Part shown: piece after piece, positions 46,528 to 54,428 of the stretch
Numbering within the stretch: position 1 is the first letter of the stretch
Layout: every line of letters starts with the position of its first letter
Assembly: GCF_024723255.1 (NCBI RefSeq)
Contig: NZ_JANIAC010000001.1
Coordinates: 449,548 to 513,547 of the forward strand
DNA from: Aestuariibaculum sp. M13
GTDB lineage: Bacteria; Bacteroidota; Bacteroidia; Flavobacteriales; Flavobacteriaceae
Length of the DNA: 64,000 nt
Direction of reading: 5' to 3'
Notes under the pieces: model-generated
The model's database searches: none
What the model was told of the DNA's origin: nothing
Seen by the model: the letters and a program-made list of their open reading frames with translations, nothing else
Made by a program: the position numbers and the translations under genes

Positions 46528-47838
46528 TTAAATTTGTTTTTCATTTCCACCATCAACCCCAAACAACGAACTTCCAAATATGAGTAAAATGATACCATAA
46601 TACATTGTGTAAGTAACAAAATGTGCTACAACAGCTCCTTCAACACTATCGAACAAATCGATAAAAAATATACTGGTTGTATACAGCGCTATAATTAAAA
46701 AAGCTTCCGTTAAAATATAATGCCAGAACATTTTCTTTGCAAGAAACTGATAGGCAATAACAGTTGATAACACTTTTAAGAAATCACCTAACAACTGCCA
46801 TAAAAACAAGTCTTCTACCGGGCGGAATTCTTCTGTTAAAATTACATTTACAATAATACCCTTTAGGAAATAAATAGCTATAAATCCGACAACCAAAACA
46901 GGAATTATAAGCTTATAAAAACCAAAAACTTCTTTTCTAAATTCCTTCACATCTTCAATTTCTGAAAAACGAGGCAAAATATAAAGTGCCATTAGAGATG
47001 TAACCATCATTAAATAGTACTTCGATATTCTTGTCATGGCTTCCCAAAACCCAGCGTCTTTGTATCCGACATGTTCCATGATATACATTCGTATAGCAAT
47101 GGCAACTAAAGGCAGAAGAACAGCTGAAAACAATGCCATTAACGAGTATGAACTCATTTGCTTTAAAAACCTAAAACTCACACTTTTTACCTTTATAAGA
47201 GGTATTAAGCTTCTTCTGTTTATAATTCCAACTAAGGTTATCAAGAATATCAAAGATTCAGCAATCGCTACTGATATTAAAGCCCCTTTTATCGCATTTT
47301 GATAAATTAACAACAATGCAACGGACATGCTTAATATCTGCCCTATAATATTTATAACAATAAGAATTTTATACTTCGAAAACCCATTCATTATAGAAAA
47401 TGAAAACATATTCAACGTATAAAACGGCAAAACAAAAGCAAATACTTTTATAACAAATGCGTAATTATTATAGGAAGGAAATATGAGATTGTTTATTAAA
47501 TCGGCGTTGAAATAACAAAAGAAGGAAACCAACACCGTAGAAATAAAACCCACATAAAATACAGTGGAAACCACCTTACTTAATTCGGTAACACTTTCTT
47601 TTAATTCTGAAATATATTTAACAGTGCCGTTATACAAACCTGCAACAGACACCGTTTGAAATGCACTTACAAAATTCTGAAGATTTCCAATTAAGGCCAA
47701 TCCCACTGGACCAATAAACACCGCAATAGCTTTAGATGTTAATATCCCAGCTATTAATCGGGTAACAACAGAAGTCGTTTGTAACGAAGTAACTTTAATT
47801 AAAACGTTATCGTTTATGTAATCTATTAATTTTTTCAA
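46528..47838 (-). CDS. O-antigen/polysaccharide flippase (Wzx, MOP superfamily), first of a tandem pair
   Basis: 436 residues with about 12 membrane helices. It aligns by eye with the next gene along its length: FIGPVGLALIGNLQNF, KDAGFWEAMTRISKYYLM and LLGDFLKVLSTVIAYQFLAKKM have counterparts there. The pair looks like a tandem duplication that has diverged widely, or two acquired relatives. Two flippases may mean two glycan substrates or a hand-over between undecaprenyl-linked units. Confidence 0.88.
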   Translation of the reverse strand: MKKLIDYINDNVLIKVTSLQTTSVVTRLIAGILTSKAIAVFIGPVGLALIGNLQNFVSAFQTVSVAGLYNGTVKYISELKESVTELSKVVSTVFYVGFISTVLVSFFCYFNADLINNLIFPSYNNYAFVIKVFAFVLPFYTLNMFSFSIMNGFSKYKILIVINIIGQILSMSVALLLIYQNAIKGALISVAIAESLIFLITLVGIINRRSLIPLIKVKSVSFRFLKQMSSYSLMALFSAVLLPLVAIAIRMYIMEHVGYKDAGFWEAMTRISKYYLMMVTSLMALYILPRFSEIEDVKEFRKEVFGFYKLIIPVLVVGFIAIYFLKGIIVNVILTEEFRPVEDLFLWQLLGDFLKVLSTVIAYQFLAKKMFWHYILTEAFLIIALYTTSIFFIDLFDSVEGAVVAHFVTYTMYYGIILLIFGSSLFGVDGGNEKQI

Positions 47839-47923
47839 TTAATCGAAATAAGTTAACTGGTTTGTTAATGTAGCAATTTAGTTTAAATGTACAAACACTA
47901 TCGGTTAACAACAAACAAACGAT

Positions 47924-48151
47924 TTACTTTTTTAAAAGGTAATATAAATTTACGCAAAGAATAGCCCCATTAGTAATAATAATGGGCTTTGCTATAGGAT
48001 CTAACATAAAACCATAAATAACGAAAAGTAAACAGCCTATTGAATTTACTATCCTTAATTTTGTAACAGCTTTCATTGTAAACGAAAGCAATAGCATGGC
48101 CATCGCTGCGTATCCAACCCATTCTGTAAATGAAATTCCAAGAAAATCCAT
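47924..48151 (-). CDS. YgjV-like small inner-membrane protein
   Basis: 75 residues with three predicted membrane segments (about 8-26, 33-50 and 56-73). The pattern WVGYAAMAMLLLSFTMK...LRIVNSIGCLLFVIYG resembles the YgjV/Imp-YgjV family. Homologues in databases are sometimes mislabelled as metabolic enzymes. It lies between the polysaccharide island and typA. Function unknown. Confidence 0.65.
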   Translation of the reverse strand: MDFLGISFTEWVGYAAMAMLLLSFTMKAVTKLRIVNSIGCLLFVIYGFMLDPIAKPIIITNGAILCVNLYYLLKK

Positions 48152-48231
48152 AATTAATTTATATTTTTTAGTGCCTTATTGCAATTTAAGGATTTTTATT
48201 TCAATATTTAATAACCCCTGAGAACATAAAA

Positions 48232-48264
48232 AAAAGAGGATTACCAATTTAGTAATCCCCTTTT
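48232..48264 (-). terminator. Intrinsic terminator of typA
   Basis: On the minus strand AAAAGGGGATTAC (48252-48264) pairs with GTAATCCTCTTTT (48232-48244) with one G-U pair and loop TAAATTG, followed by T-rich sequence. It lies 18 bases past the typA stop. Confidence 0.8.
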
Positions 48265-48281
48265 ATATTTCTTATTTAAGC

Positions 48282-50081
48282 TTAAACTGTTTTGTTTCGC
48301 TTACGCTCAACTTCAGTTAAAAAGATTTTACGAATACGTAAAAAGTTTGGTGTAACTTCTACATACTCATCTTTCTGAATGTATTCTAAAGCTTCCTCTA
48401 AACTGAATTTGATTGCAGGTACAATTTTAGCCTTATCGTCTGCTCCTGACGAACGTACGTTACTCAATTTCTTAGTCTTTGTAACATTAACCGTCATATC
48501 ATCTCCACGAGAGTTCTCTCCAATTACCTGACCTTCATAAATATCTTCTCCCGGATCGATAAAAAACTTACCTCTCTCTTGTAATTTATCAATCGAATAA
48601 GGAATAGCTGTACCTTTTTCCATAGATACTAAAGATCCATTTTGACGCTCAGGAATACCTCCTTTTAACGGTTGATATTCTTTAAAACGGTGTGCCATAA
48701 TAGCCTCACCTGCAGTTGCTGTTAATAACTGGTTTCTTAATCCGATAATACCACGAGATGGGATAATGAATTCACAAACCATACGATCACCTTTGGCTTC
48801 CATACTTAACATTTCCCCTTTACGTAAGGTTACCATTTCTACAGCCTTTCCTGAAACGTTTTCTGGTAAATCGATAGTCATTTCCTCAACCGGCTCACAT
48901 TTTACACCATCAATTTCTTTAATGATTACCTGTGGCTGACCAATTTGAAGTTCGTAACCTTCACGACGCATAGTTTCGATTAAAACCGATAAGTGAAGTA
49001 CCCCACGACCAAATACCATAAATTTATCGGCACTGTCGGTTTCGTTTACTCTTAATGCTAAGTTTTTCTCAAGCTCTTTAGTTAAACGGTCTTTAATGTG
49101 ACGAGATGTTACAAATTTACCATCTTTACCAAAGAAAGGTGAATCGTTAATAGTAAATAACATACTCATTGTAGGCTCATCAATAGCGATGGTTTTTAAT
49201 CCTTCCGGATTTTCAAAATCGGCAATAGTATCACCAATTTCAAAACCTTCAAGCCCCACAACAGCACATATATCTCCAGCTTGTACTTCATCTACTTTCT
49301 TACGGCCTACACCTTCAAAAATGTGAAGTTCTTTAATTTTATTTTTTACAACAGCTCCGTCACGTTTTACTAACGAAATGTTTTGCCCTACTTTAAGCTC
49401 CCCACGTGTTAAACGTCCAATAGCAATACGACCTGTAAATGACGAATAATCTAAAGAAGTGATTAACATTTGAGTAGATCCTTCCTCGATTTTTGGTGCT
49501 GGGATATGCTCGATAACCATATCTAATAATGGCTCAATATTGGTCGTTTGCTTAGTCCAGTCTTCGCTCATCCAGTTATTCTTCGCAGAACCGTAAACGG
49601 TTGGGAAATCTAACTGCCATTCTTCTGCTCCTAATTCGAACATTAAATCGAATACTTTCTCATGAACCTCATCAGGCGTACAGTTTTCTTTATCTACTTT
49701 ATTTACAACCACACATGGCTTCAATCCTAAATCGATTGCTTTTTGCAATACGAAACGGGTTTGAGGCATTGGCCCTTCAAAAGCATCAACTAACAGCAAT
49801 ACACCATCAGCCATATTAAGTACACGTTCTACTTCTCCACCAAAATCGGCGTGACCAGGAGTATCAATAATATTGATTTTTGTGTCTTTATAAATTACAG
49901 ATACGTTTTTAGATGTAATAGTAATACCTCTTTCACGCTCTAAATCGTTATTATCTAGAATTAAATCACCTGTATTCTCATTTTCTCTGAATAACTGACA
50001 GTGATACATAATTTTATCAACCAAAGTCGTTTTTCCGTGGTCAACGTGTGCAATAATTGCAATGTTTTTAATATTAGCCAT
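48282..50081 (-). CDS. typA: Ribosome-associated GTPase TypA/BipA
   Basis: 599-residue translational GTPase related to EF-G, involved in 50S assembly and stress adaptation. G1 AHVDHGKTT is at residues 10-18, and G3 DTPGHADFGGEVERV and G4 NKVDKE follow. The EF-G-like domains and the specific C-terminal domain (ending KIFLTEVERKRNKTV) are complete. Monocistronic by its terminator and a TACCTTTG -7 element upstream. Confidence 0.97.
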   Translation of the reverse strand: MANIKNIAIIAHVDHGKTTLVDKIMYHCQLFRENENTGDLILDNNDLERERGITITSKNVSVIYKDTKINIIDTPGHADFGGEVERVLNMADGVLLLVDAFEGPMPQTRFVLQKAIDLGLKPCVVVNKVDKENCTPDEVHEKVFDLMFELGAEEWQLDFPTVYGSAKNNWMSEDWTKQTTNIEPLLDMVIEHIPAPKIEEGSTQMLITSLDYSSFTGRIAIGRLTRGELKVGQNISLVKRDGAVVKNKIKELHIFEGVGRKKVDEVQAGDICAVVGLEGFEIGDTIADFENPEGLKTIAIDEPTMSMLFTINDSPFFGKDGKFVTSRHIKDRLTKELEKNLALRVNETDSADKFMVFGRGVLHLSVLIETMRREGYELQIGQPQVIIKEIDGVKCEPVEEMTIDLPENVSGKAVEMVTLRKGEMLSMEAKGDRMVCEFIIPSRGIIGLRNQLLTATAGEAIMAHRFKEYQPLKGGIPERQNGSLVSMEKGTAIPYSIDKLQERGKFFIDPGEDIYEGQVIGENSRGDDMTVNVTKTKKLSNVRSSGADDKAKIVPAIKFSLEEALEYIQKDEYVEVTPNFLRIRKIFLTEVERKRNKTV

Positions 50082-50104
50082 AGTAGTGCCTGAATTTAAG
50101 GCTG

Positions 50105-50112
50105 CAAAGGTA
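50105..50112 (-). promoter_or_regulatory. -7 element upstream of typA
   Basis: TACCTTTG on the minus strand matches TAnnTTTG and lies 23 bases upstream of the typA ATG. No clear TTG is found 17-23 bases further upstream, so this is only half a promoter. Confidence 0.5.
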
Positions 50113-50267
50113 CGTCTATTTTTTTGATTTAGTTAATAAAATGTTACAATTAAAATCAGTTATAATTTTAACGCCCTTTTAACGTTAACTAACTGTATAT
50201 TAGAGATCCAAAATCAAAAACCACACGTATAATCTTATACAGTTTATAATTAACATCTCTCACAAAA

Positions 50268-50627
50268 ATGAAAACGTTAAACAAATATTCAAAGTTTGTA
50301 CCCTATCTATACTTTTTAGCTGCTACTGCCTATTGGTTCACATTAATTAACAGAACTCAAGGTATAACAGCTTATCCTATTTTACTTTTAGGCATTCCAT
50401 TTTTATGGCAACTTATAAAACCTAACAAAAGCTTAAATTTTACATTAGGTATTACCTTTGTGTGTCTGTCATCGTATTTAATTGTCGGCTACTTATTAGA
50501 CATATCTGGTATAATTAGTTATTTTCAACATTCGCAAACTTTTATATTTAATGGTATTGGTTTTATAGTTTGTAACCTATTAATGGCCTTATGGATTATT
50601 AGAAATAGTTTAAATAGAGCGTTCTAA
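50268..50627 (+). CDS. Hypothetical four-helix membrane protein
   Basis: 119 residues. Four hydrophobic segments (about 10-26, 33-48, 56-76 and 90-112) with short loops suggest a compact inner-membrane protein. I recognise no motif. It is the first plus-strand gene after typA, and its stop precedes the kdsA -7 element by only 7 bases. Single-gene status is uncertain. Confidence 0.6.
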   Translation: MKTLNKYSKFVPYLYFLAATAYWFTLINRTQGITAYPILLLGIPFLWQLIKPNKSLNFTLGITFVCLSSYLIVGYLLDISGIISYFQHSQTFIFNGIGFIVCNLLMALWIIRNSLNRAF

Positions 50628-50634
50628 AAATAAC

Positions 50635-50642
50635 TATCTTTG
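50635..50642 (+). promoter_or_regulatory. -7 element of kdsA
   Basis: TATCTTTG is an exact TAnnTTTG match 28 bases upstream of the kdsA ATG. The expected -33 region lies inside the end of the preceding gene and shows only TTTAAAT, so the -33 match is weak. Confidence 0.55.
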
Positions 50643-50670
50643 TCGCTTAATTTTATGAAATATTAAGCAG

Positions 50671-51489
50671 ATGAATCTTCAAGAGATCCCAAAAATAAAA
50701 CACGTAGATGCTAACAACTTTTTCCTGCTTTGTGGTCCATGTGCCATTGAAGGAGAAGATATGGCGTTACGTATTGCTGAAAAAGTTGTATCGATTACAG
50801 ACAAATTAGAGATTCCTTATGTATTTAAAGGAAGTTTTAAAAAAGCCAACCGAAGCCGTGTTGACAGTTTTACTGGTATTGGTGATGAAAAGGCTTTAAA
50901 AATTCTTCAAAAAGTTTCTGAAACCTTTGATGTTCCAACCGTTACCGATATTCACGAAATATCTGATGCTGCATTTGCGGCACAGTATGTTGATGTACTA
51001 CAAATTCCGGCGTTTCTAGTTCGCCAAACCGATTTAGTTGTTGCAGCTGCTAAAACAGGGAAAGTGGTTAACTTGAAAAAAGGACAATTCATGAGTCCGG
51101 AAGCGATGAAACATGCCGTACAAAAAGTAAAAGATTCAGGAAACGACAAAGCCTGGATTACCGACAGAGGTACTATGTTTGGTTACCAGGATATGATTGT
51201 CGATTTCCGTGGTATTCCAACCATGCGTGAATACGCACCTACGGTTTTAGACGTGACTCACTCGTTACAACAACCTAACCAAAGTCACGGTGTTACAGGC
51301 GGCAGACCTGATATGATTGAAACCATTGCCAGAGCTGGTGTGGTTAACAATGTTGATGGTTTATTTATAGAAACCCATTTCGACCCGGCCAATGCTAAAA
51401 GTGACGGAGCCAACATGCTTCATTTAGATAACCTTGAAAAACTATTGAGCAATTTAGTTGCCATTAGAAAAACCATTAACAACCTATAA
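50671..51489 (+). CDS. kdsA: 3-deoxy-8-phosphooctulonate (KDO-8-P) synthase, metal-dependent type
   Basis: 272-residue enzyme that condenses phosphoenolpyruvate and arabinose-5-phosphate for lipopolysaccharide KDO. Family blocks include FKGSFKKANRSRVDSF, GQFMSPEAM and DVTHSLQQPN. Cys24 in LLCGPCAIEGED stands where metal-independent enzymes have Asn; with the His in DVTHS and the Glu/Asp of FIETHFDPANAKSDGA it gives the metal-site set of the metal-dependent class (Aquifex type). It is followed 15 bases later by an outer-membrane-like gene. Confidence 0.95.
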   Translation: MNLQEIPKIKHVDANNFFLLCGPCAIEGEDMALRIAEKVVSITDKLEIPYVFKGSFKKANRSRVDSFTGIGDEKALKILQKVSETFDVPTVTDIHEISDAAFAAQYVDVLQIPAFLVRQTDLVVAAAKTGKVVNLKKGQFMSPEAMKHAVQKVKDSGNDKAWITDRGTMFGYQDMIVDFRGIPTMREYAPTVLDVTHSLQQPNQSHGVTGGRPDMIETIARAGVVNNVDGLFIETHFDPANAKSDGANMLHLDNLEKLLSNLVAIRKTINNL

Positions 51490-51504
51490 TTTAAAGTCAT
51501 AAAA

Positions 51505-52368
51505 ATGACGAAAAACATCATAAAACCTATTCTCTTAGGTGCAATATTTTTATTGTCTGGTTTCAAAATTAATGCTCAAGAAAGCACGCCAATAAAATAC
51601 ACTACAAACAACAAAGGAAAATTCTTTATTAGCTGGGGAGGTAACCGTGAACGTTATTCAAAATCAGATATCACCTTTAAAGGCGAAGACTACAACTTCA
51701 CCATTAATAATGCCACAGCGCACGACAAACCTAAAGGCTGGCATATCGATTATATCAACCCTACGCGCATTACTATTCCGCAAACCAATGTAAAAGTGGG
51801 TTATTTCATCTCTGATAAATACACCGTTTCGTTGGGTATTGACCATATGAAATATGTTATGGATAGAAATGAATCCAGGCGATTAGATGGGTATATCGAT
51901 TTACCGGAAAGCGAACCAGGATCGATATATAACGGCAACTATAACAACGATGCTTTTTTAGTTTCTGAAGACTTTTTGAAATTCGAGCACACAAACGGTT
52001 TAAATTATGTATATGCCGAAATTGCTCGATTTGATGATATTTCCTCTATTTTTGGCATTAACAATACCGATAAATTTCAGATTAATTTTACTGAAGGATT
52101 AGCTGCAGGAGCATTAGTCCCGAAAACCAATACGACTTTATTACAGAAAGATCGTTATGATGAGTTTCATTTATCGGGTTATGGTATTTCGGCAACTGCC
52201 GGATTGAATTTATTATTCTTTAAGCATTTCTTTATTCAAACCGATTTAAGAGGTGGTTATATTAATATGCCAGATATTAGAACGACAAGCAATACTGCCG
52301 AAAGTGCTTCGCAACACTTTATGTTTATTCAAAATGTCATCTCTATTGGGGGAATGTTTAGAATTTAA
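51505..52368 (+). CDS. Outer-membrane beta-barrel-like protein, conserved in flavobacteria
   Basis: 287 residues with a signal peptide ending NAQ (about 24). The mature part shows alternating amphipathic strands (KGKFFISWGGNRERYS, RITIPQTNVKVGYFISDKYTVSLGI) and ends in GGMFRI, fitting an outer-membrane barrel. I do not recognise a characterised family. It is 15 bases downstream of kdsA and followed by a terminator, so it probably forms a two-gene envelope operon with kdsA. Confidence 0.65.
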   Translation: MTKNIIKPILLGAIFLLSGFKINAQESTPIKYTTNNKGKFFISWGGNRERYSKSDITFKGEDYNFTINNATAHDKPKGWHIDYINPTRITIPQTNVKVGYFISDKYTVSLGIDHMKYVMDRNESRRLDGYIDLPESEPGSIYNGNYNNDAFLVSEDFLKFEHTNGLNYVYAEIARFDDISSIFGINNTDKFQINFTEGLAAGALVPKTNTTLLQKDRYDEFHLSGYGISATAGLNLLFFKHFFIQTDLRGGYINMPDIRTTSNTAESASQHFMFIQNVISIGGMFRI

Positions 52369-52394
52369 TTTCCTGGATAACATATACACCTTAT

Positions 52395-52423
52395 AAAGTC
52401 TCCAATTTGGGGACTTTTTTTTT
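52395..52423 (+). terminator. Intrinsic terminator of the kdsA operon
   Basis: AAAGTCTCC (52395-52403) pairs with GGGGACTTT (52409-52417; one G-T pair) around loop AATTT and is followed by a further T-run. It lies 26 bases past the stop at 52368. Confidence 0.85.
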
Positions 52424-52549
52424 ATTATTATTCATATTAACAATTGTTAAACGAAGAAAACGCCACAAAAAAATCGTTTAATCTTAATTATATTTTTTTT
52501 GGAAATATTAAAATTAATTCATTTACTTTGTAATTCAAAGTACTTTAAT

Positions 52550-53158
52550 ATGGAACCGAAAGTCTATTTAAAAGACATTAGTGAAATTAAAAATTTAATG
52601 AATAAATCCTCTCGATTTATTTCACTTAGTGGTTTGTCTGGTGTTATGGCCGGAATTTATGCCCTTATTGGCGCAGCTTATGCGTATTGGTTGGTGAGCA
52701 ACTCAAAACATGAGTATTTAATTTTAGATGGTACTATTTTTACATTGGTACTTCTGGATTTATTTTTGGTTGCCCTATTCAGTATTATCACGGCTGTTAT
52801 ATTAACCACTCGAAAAGCAAAGAAAAACGGTTCTAAAATCTGGGATGCTTCGTCAAAACGTCTGCTTATAAATTTTTTAATTCCACTAGTTTCAGGAGGT
52901 CTTTACATTCTTATTATTTTAGGAAATCAGAAATACGGTCAAACTGGAGCATTAATGCTTATTTTTTATGGATTAGCATTAATTAATGCTTCAAAATACA
53001 GCATTGGCGATATCAGATATCTGGGCATAATTGAAATTATTTTAGGACTAATTGCTGCCCTATTACCGGGTTACGGCTTTTGGTTTTGGGTCTTAGGCTT
53101 TGGAATCATGCACATTGTTTACGGAACGTGGATGCATTTTAAATACGACAAAAATTAA
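52550..53158 (+). CDS. Conserved membrane protein next to a small HTH regulator
   Basis: 202 residues from the ATG at 52550 (MEPKVYLKDISEIKNLM); an upstream TTG frame adds 17 residues and overlaps a promoter-like TTACTTTG (52523-52530). Six hydrophobic segments are visible (about 28-50, 62-85, 102-125, 133-150, 158-175 and 178-195). An acidic/basic N-terminal helix lies in the cytoplasm. No function is known to me. It forms a run with the next two genes (8- and 31-base gaps). Confidence 0.75.
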   Translation: MEPKVYLKDISEIKNLMNKSSRFISLSGLSGVMAGIYALIGAAYAYWLVSNSKHEYLILDGTIFTLVLLDLFLVALFSIITAVILTTRKAKKNGSKIWDASSKRLLINFLIPLVSGGLYILIILGNQKYGQTGALMLIFYGLALINASKYSIGDIRYLGIIEIILGLIAALLPGYGFWFWVLGFGIMHIVYGTWMHFKYDKN

Positions 53159-53166
53159 CATTAAAT

Positions 53167-53466
53167 ATGAATACTATGCTAACTAATTACAAGAGAGTGC
53201 TTATCATTTTAGGTGTTATTTCTGTATTGCTTGTAATTCCGTTTATTGCCATGCAATTTAGCAATGAGGTAAACTGGAGTCTTTTCGATTTTATTGTTAT
53301 GGGGGGGTTATTATTAACCGTCGGACTTTTCCTTGAATTAATTCTACGAACATTCCGAAGGCCATCTGTTAAGATAGTTCTAATAGTTATACTATTTTTG
53401 CTCTTTCTGTTAACATGGGCCGAATTGGCCGTTGGCATTTTTGGAACACCATTCGCCGGAAGTTAA
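53167..53466 (+). CDS. Small conserved membrane protein (three spans)
   Basis: 99 residues with membrane segments at about 10-30, 38-60 and 68-92. The motif WSLFDFIVMGGLLLTVGLFLEL and the C-terminus ELAVGIFGTPFAGS recur in small membrane proteins of many bacteria, as far as I recall (WTLFDFVVAGALL...LAVGIIGS). Function unknown. The second span is encoded across a run of seven G (53301-53307), an unusual homopolymer for this AT-rich genome. Confidence 0.75.
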   Translation: MNTMLTNYKRVLIILGVISVLLVIPFIAMQFSNEVNWSLFDFIVMGGLLLTVGLFLELILRTFRRPSVKIVLIVILFLLFLLTWAELAVGIFGTPFAGS

Positions 53467-53497
53467 CCCCACAAGTATGAGCCTTTAAAAATACACT

Positions 53498-53791
53498 ATG
53501 AGTATTATTAATAACATAAATAAAGTTTTCGATCATCGTATTCGCTTAGGCATTATGTCTATTTTAATGGTGAATGAATATGCCGATTTTAATACGTTGA
53601 AGGAGTTGCTGGGGGCCACCGATGGCAACTTGGCTAGCCACACGAAAGCTCTTGAAAAAGCTGAATATATTACCATAGAGAAACAATTTATAGGAAAAAA
53701 ACCCAATACAAGATATAGCACAACGCAATTGGGTGAAATCGAATTTAAAAAGCATATTGATGCTCTTGAAAAACTACTACACAAACAATAG
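53498..53791 (+). CDS. Winged-helix transcriptional regulator (HTH_34 type)
   Basis: 97-residue single-domain DNA-binding protein. The pattern FDHRIRLGIMSILMVNEYADFNTLKELLGATDGNLASHTKALEKAEYI, followed by a wing (GKKPNTRYSTTQLG), is typical of the small MarR/ArsR-like regulators common in Bacteroidota. No sensor domain is present. Its position after two membrane proteins suggests that it controls this cluster or responds to an envelope signal through them. Confidence 0.87.
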   Translation: MSIINNINKVFDHRIRLGIMSILMVNEYADFNTLKELLGATDGNLASHTKALEKAEYITIEKQFIGKKPNTRYSTTQLGEIEFKKHIDALEKLLHKQ

Positions 53792-53809
53792 CTCTATTTT
53801 TTTACATAT

Positions 53810-53817
53810 TAACTTTG
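53810..53817 (+). promoter_or_regulatory. -7 element upstream of the Coq4-like gene
   Basis: TAACTTTG matches TAnnTTTG 20 bases before the ATG at 53838. A clear -33 TTG is missing. It would allow the Coq4-like gene to be transcribed independently of the regulator gene upstream. Confidence 0.45.
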
Positions 53818-53837
53818 AAAAACAAAGTACTTTTAAA

Positions 53838-54344
53838 ATGAATTTAAGAAAAAAACTTATTGAATGGTTGTTCAATATATCTCAGAAAGTATACACTGAT
53901 ATGTTTAAACATCATAAACCTTGGGGAATAACCAAACATGACCTTCTTACCTACCCGGCAGAAAGTATCGGTAAACATCTTGGGCTTTTTTTAGATCAAA
54001 ATAATTTTGAATTAATTGCCAAAGTCGAACGCCATGATGCTTATCATACCATAACCGGATATGGTACTCGCGTAGAAGATGAAATTGCTTTACAGTGCCT
54101 TTGTTTTGGAAATGGTAAACGAAGTATTTATTTATATGGCGCCATGATTGTAGGCATTATCATTTTACCTGATTACTTACCTTATTATTACAAATCATAC
54201 AAATTAGGCCGCACCGCAAATTCCTTTCATCATTACGATTATAAAAAATTACTGCTTGTCAATATCCATGACTTTAGAGAAGTTATTTTTTCTAAATCCT
54301 ATTTCCAACATAAAATCTCATCTTATGAACAAGTTACATTTTAG
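53838..54344 (+). CDS. Coq4-like protein with HDxxHx11E zinc motif
   Basis: 168 residues from the ATG at 53838 (MNLRKKLIEWLFN); a longer frame reaches back into the regulator gene and is not credible. The Coq4 hallmark is complete: His66-Asp67-x2-His70, 11 residues, Glu82 (ERHDAYHTITGYGTRVEDEI). In eukaryotes and some bacteria Coq4 takes part in coenzyme Q biosynthesis, and the motif binds a metal. Flavobacteria normally make menaquinone only, so the role here is probably different. It follows a small HTH regulator and precedes DUF1361. Confidence 0.78.
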   Translation: MNLRKKLIEWLFNISQKVYTDMFKHHKPWGITKHDLLTYPAESIGKHLGLFLDQNNFELIAKVERHDAYHTITGYGTRVEDEIALQCLCFGNGKRSIYLYGAMIVGIIILPDYLPYYYKSYKLGRTANSFHHYDYKKLLLVNIHDFREVIFSKSYFQHKISSYEQVTF

Positions 54345-54426
54345 CCTTAAAATTGCCCTTACCTTTTTAGTATGGCACTATTCTATTTTTAATTCAATTA
54401 ATCATCAACAAAATAAAAGTTTTTAA
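54325..54426 (+). CDS. Possible small membrane peptide (33 residues)
   Basis: ATG at 54325 opens a 33-codon frame (MNKLHFSLKIALTFLVWHYS...) with one hydrophobic stretch (about 7-22). It overlaps the Coq4-like 3' end by 20 bases and its TAA ends 2 bases before the DUF1361 ATG. The spacing would fit translational coupling. There is no homology evidence, and it could be chance. Confidence 0.25.
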   Translation: MNKLHFSLKIALTFLVWHYSIFNSINHQQNKSF

Positions 54427-54428
54427 CC

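Noticed and set aside
47036-47302. 88-codon frame antisense to the first flippase
   Set aside because: It is the mirror of a membrane-helix gene and has no independent start context or family features.
40147-47838. Defence or phage-like island
   Set aside because: All products are glycan-assembly enzymes or flippases; there is no nuclease, integrase or structural phage gene.
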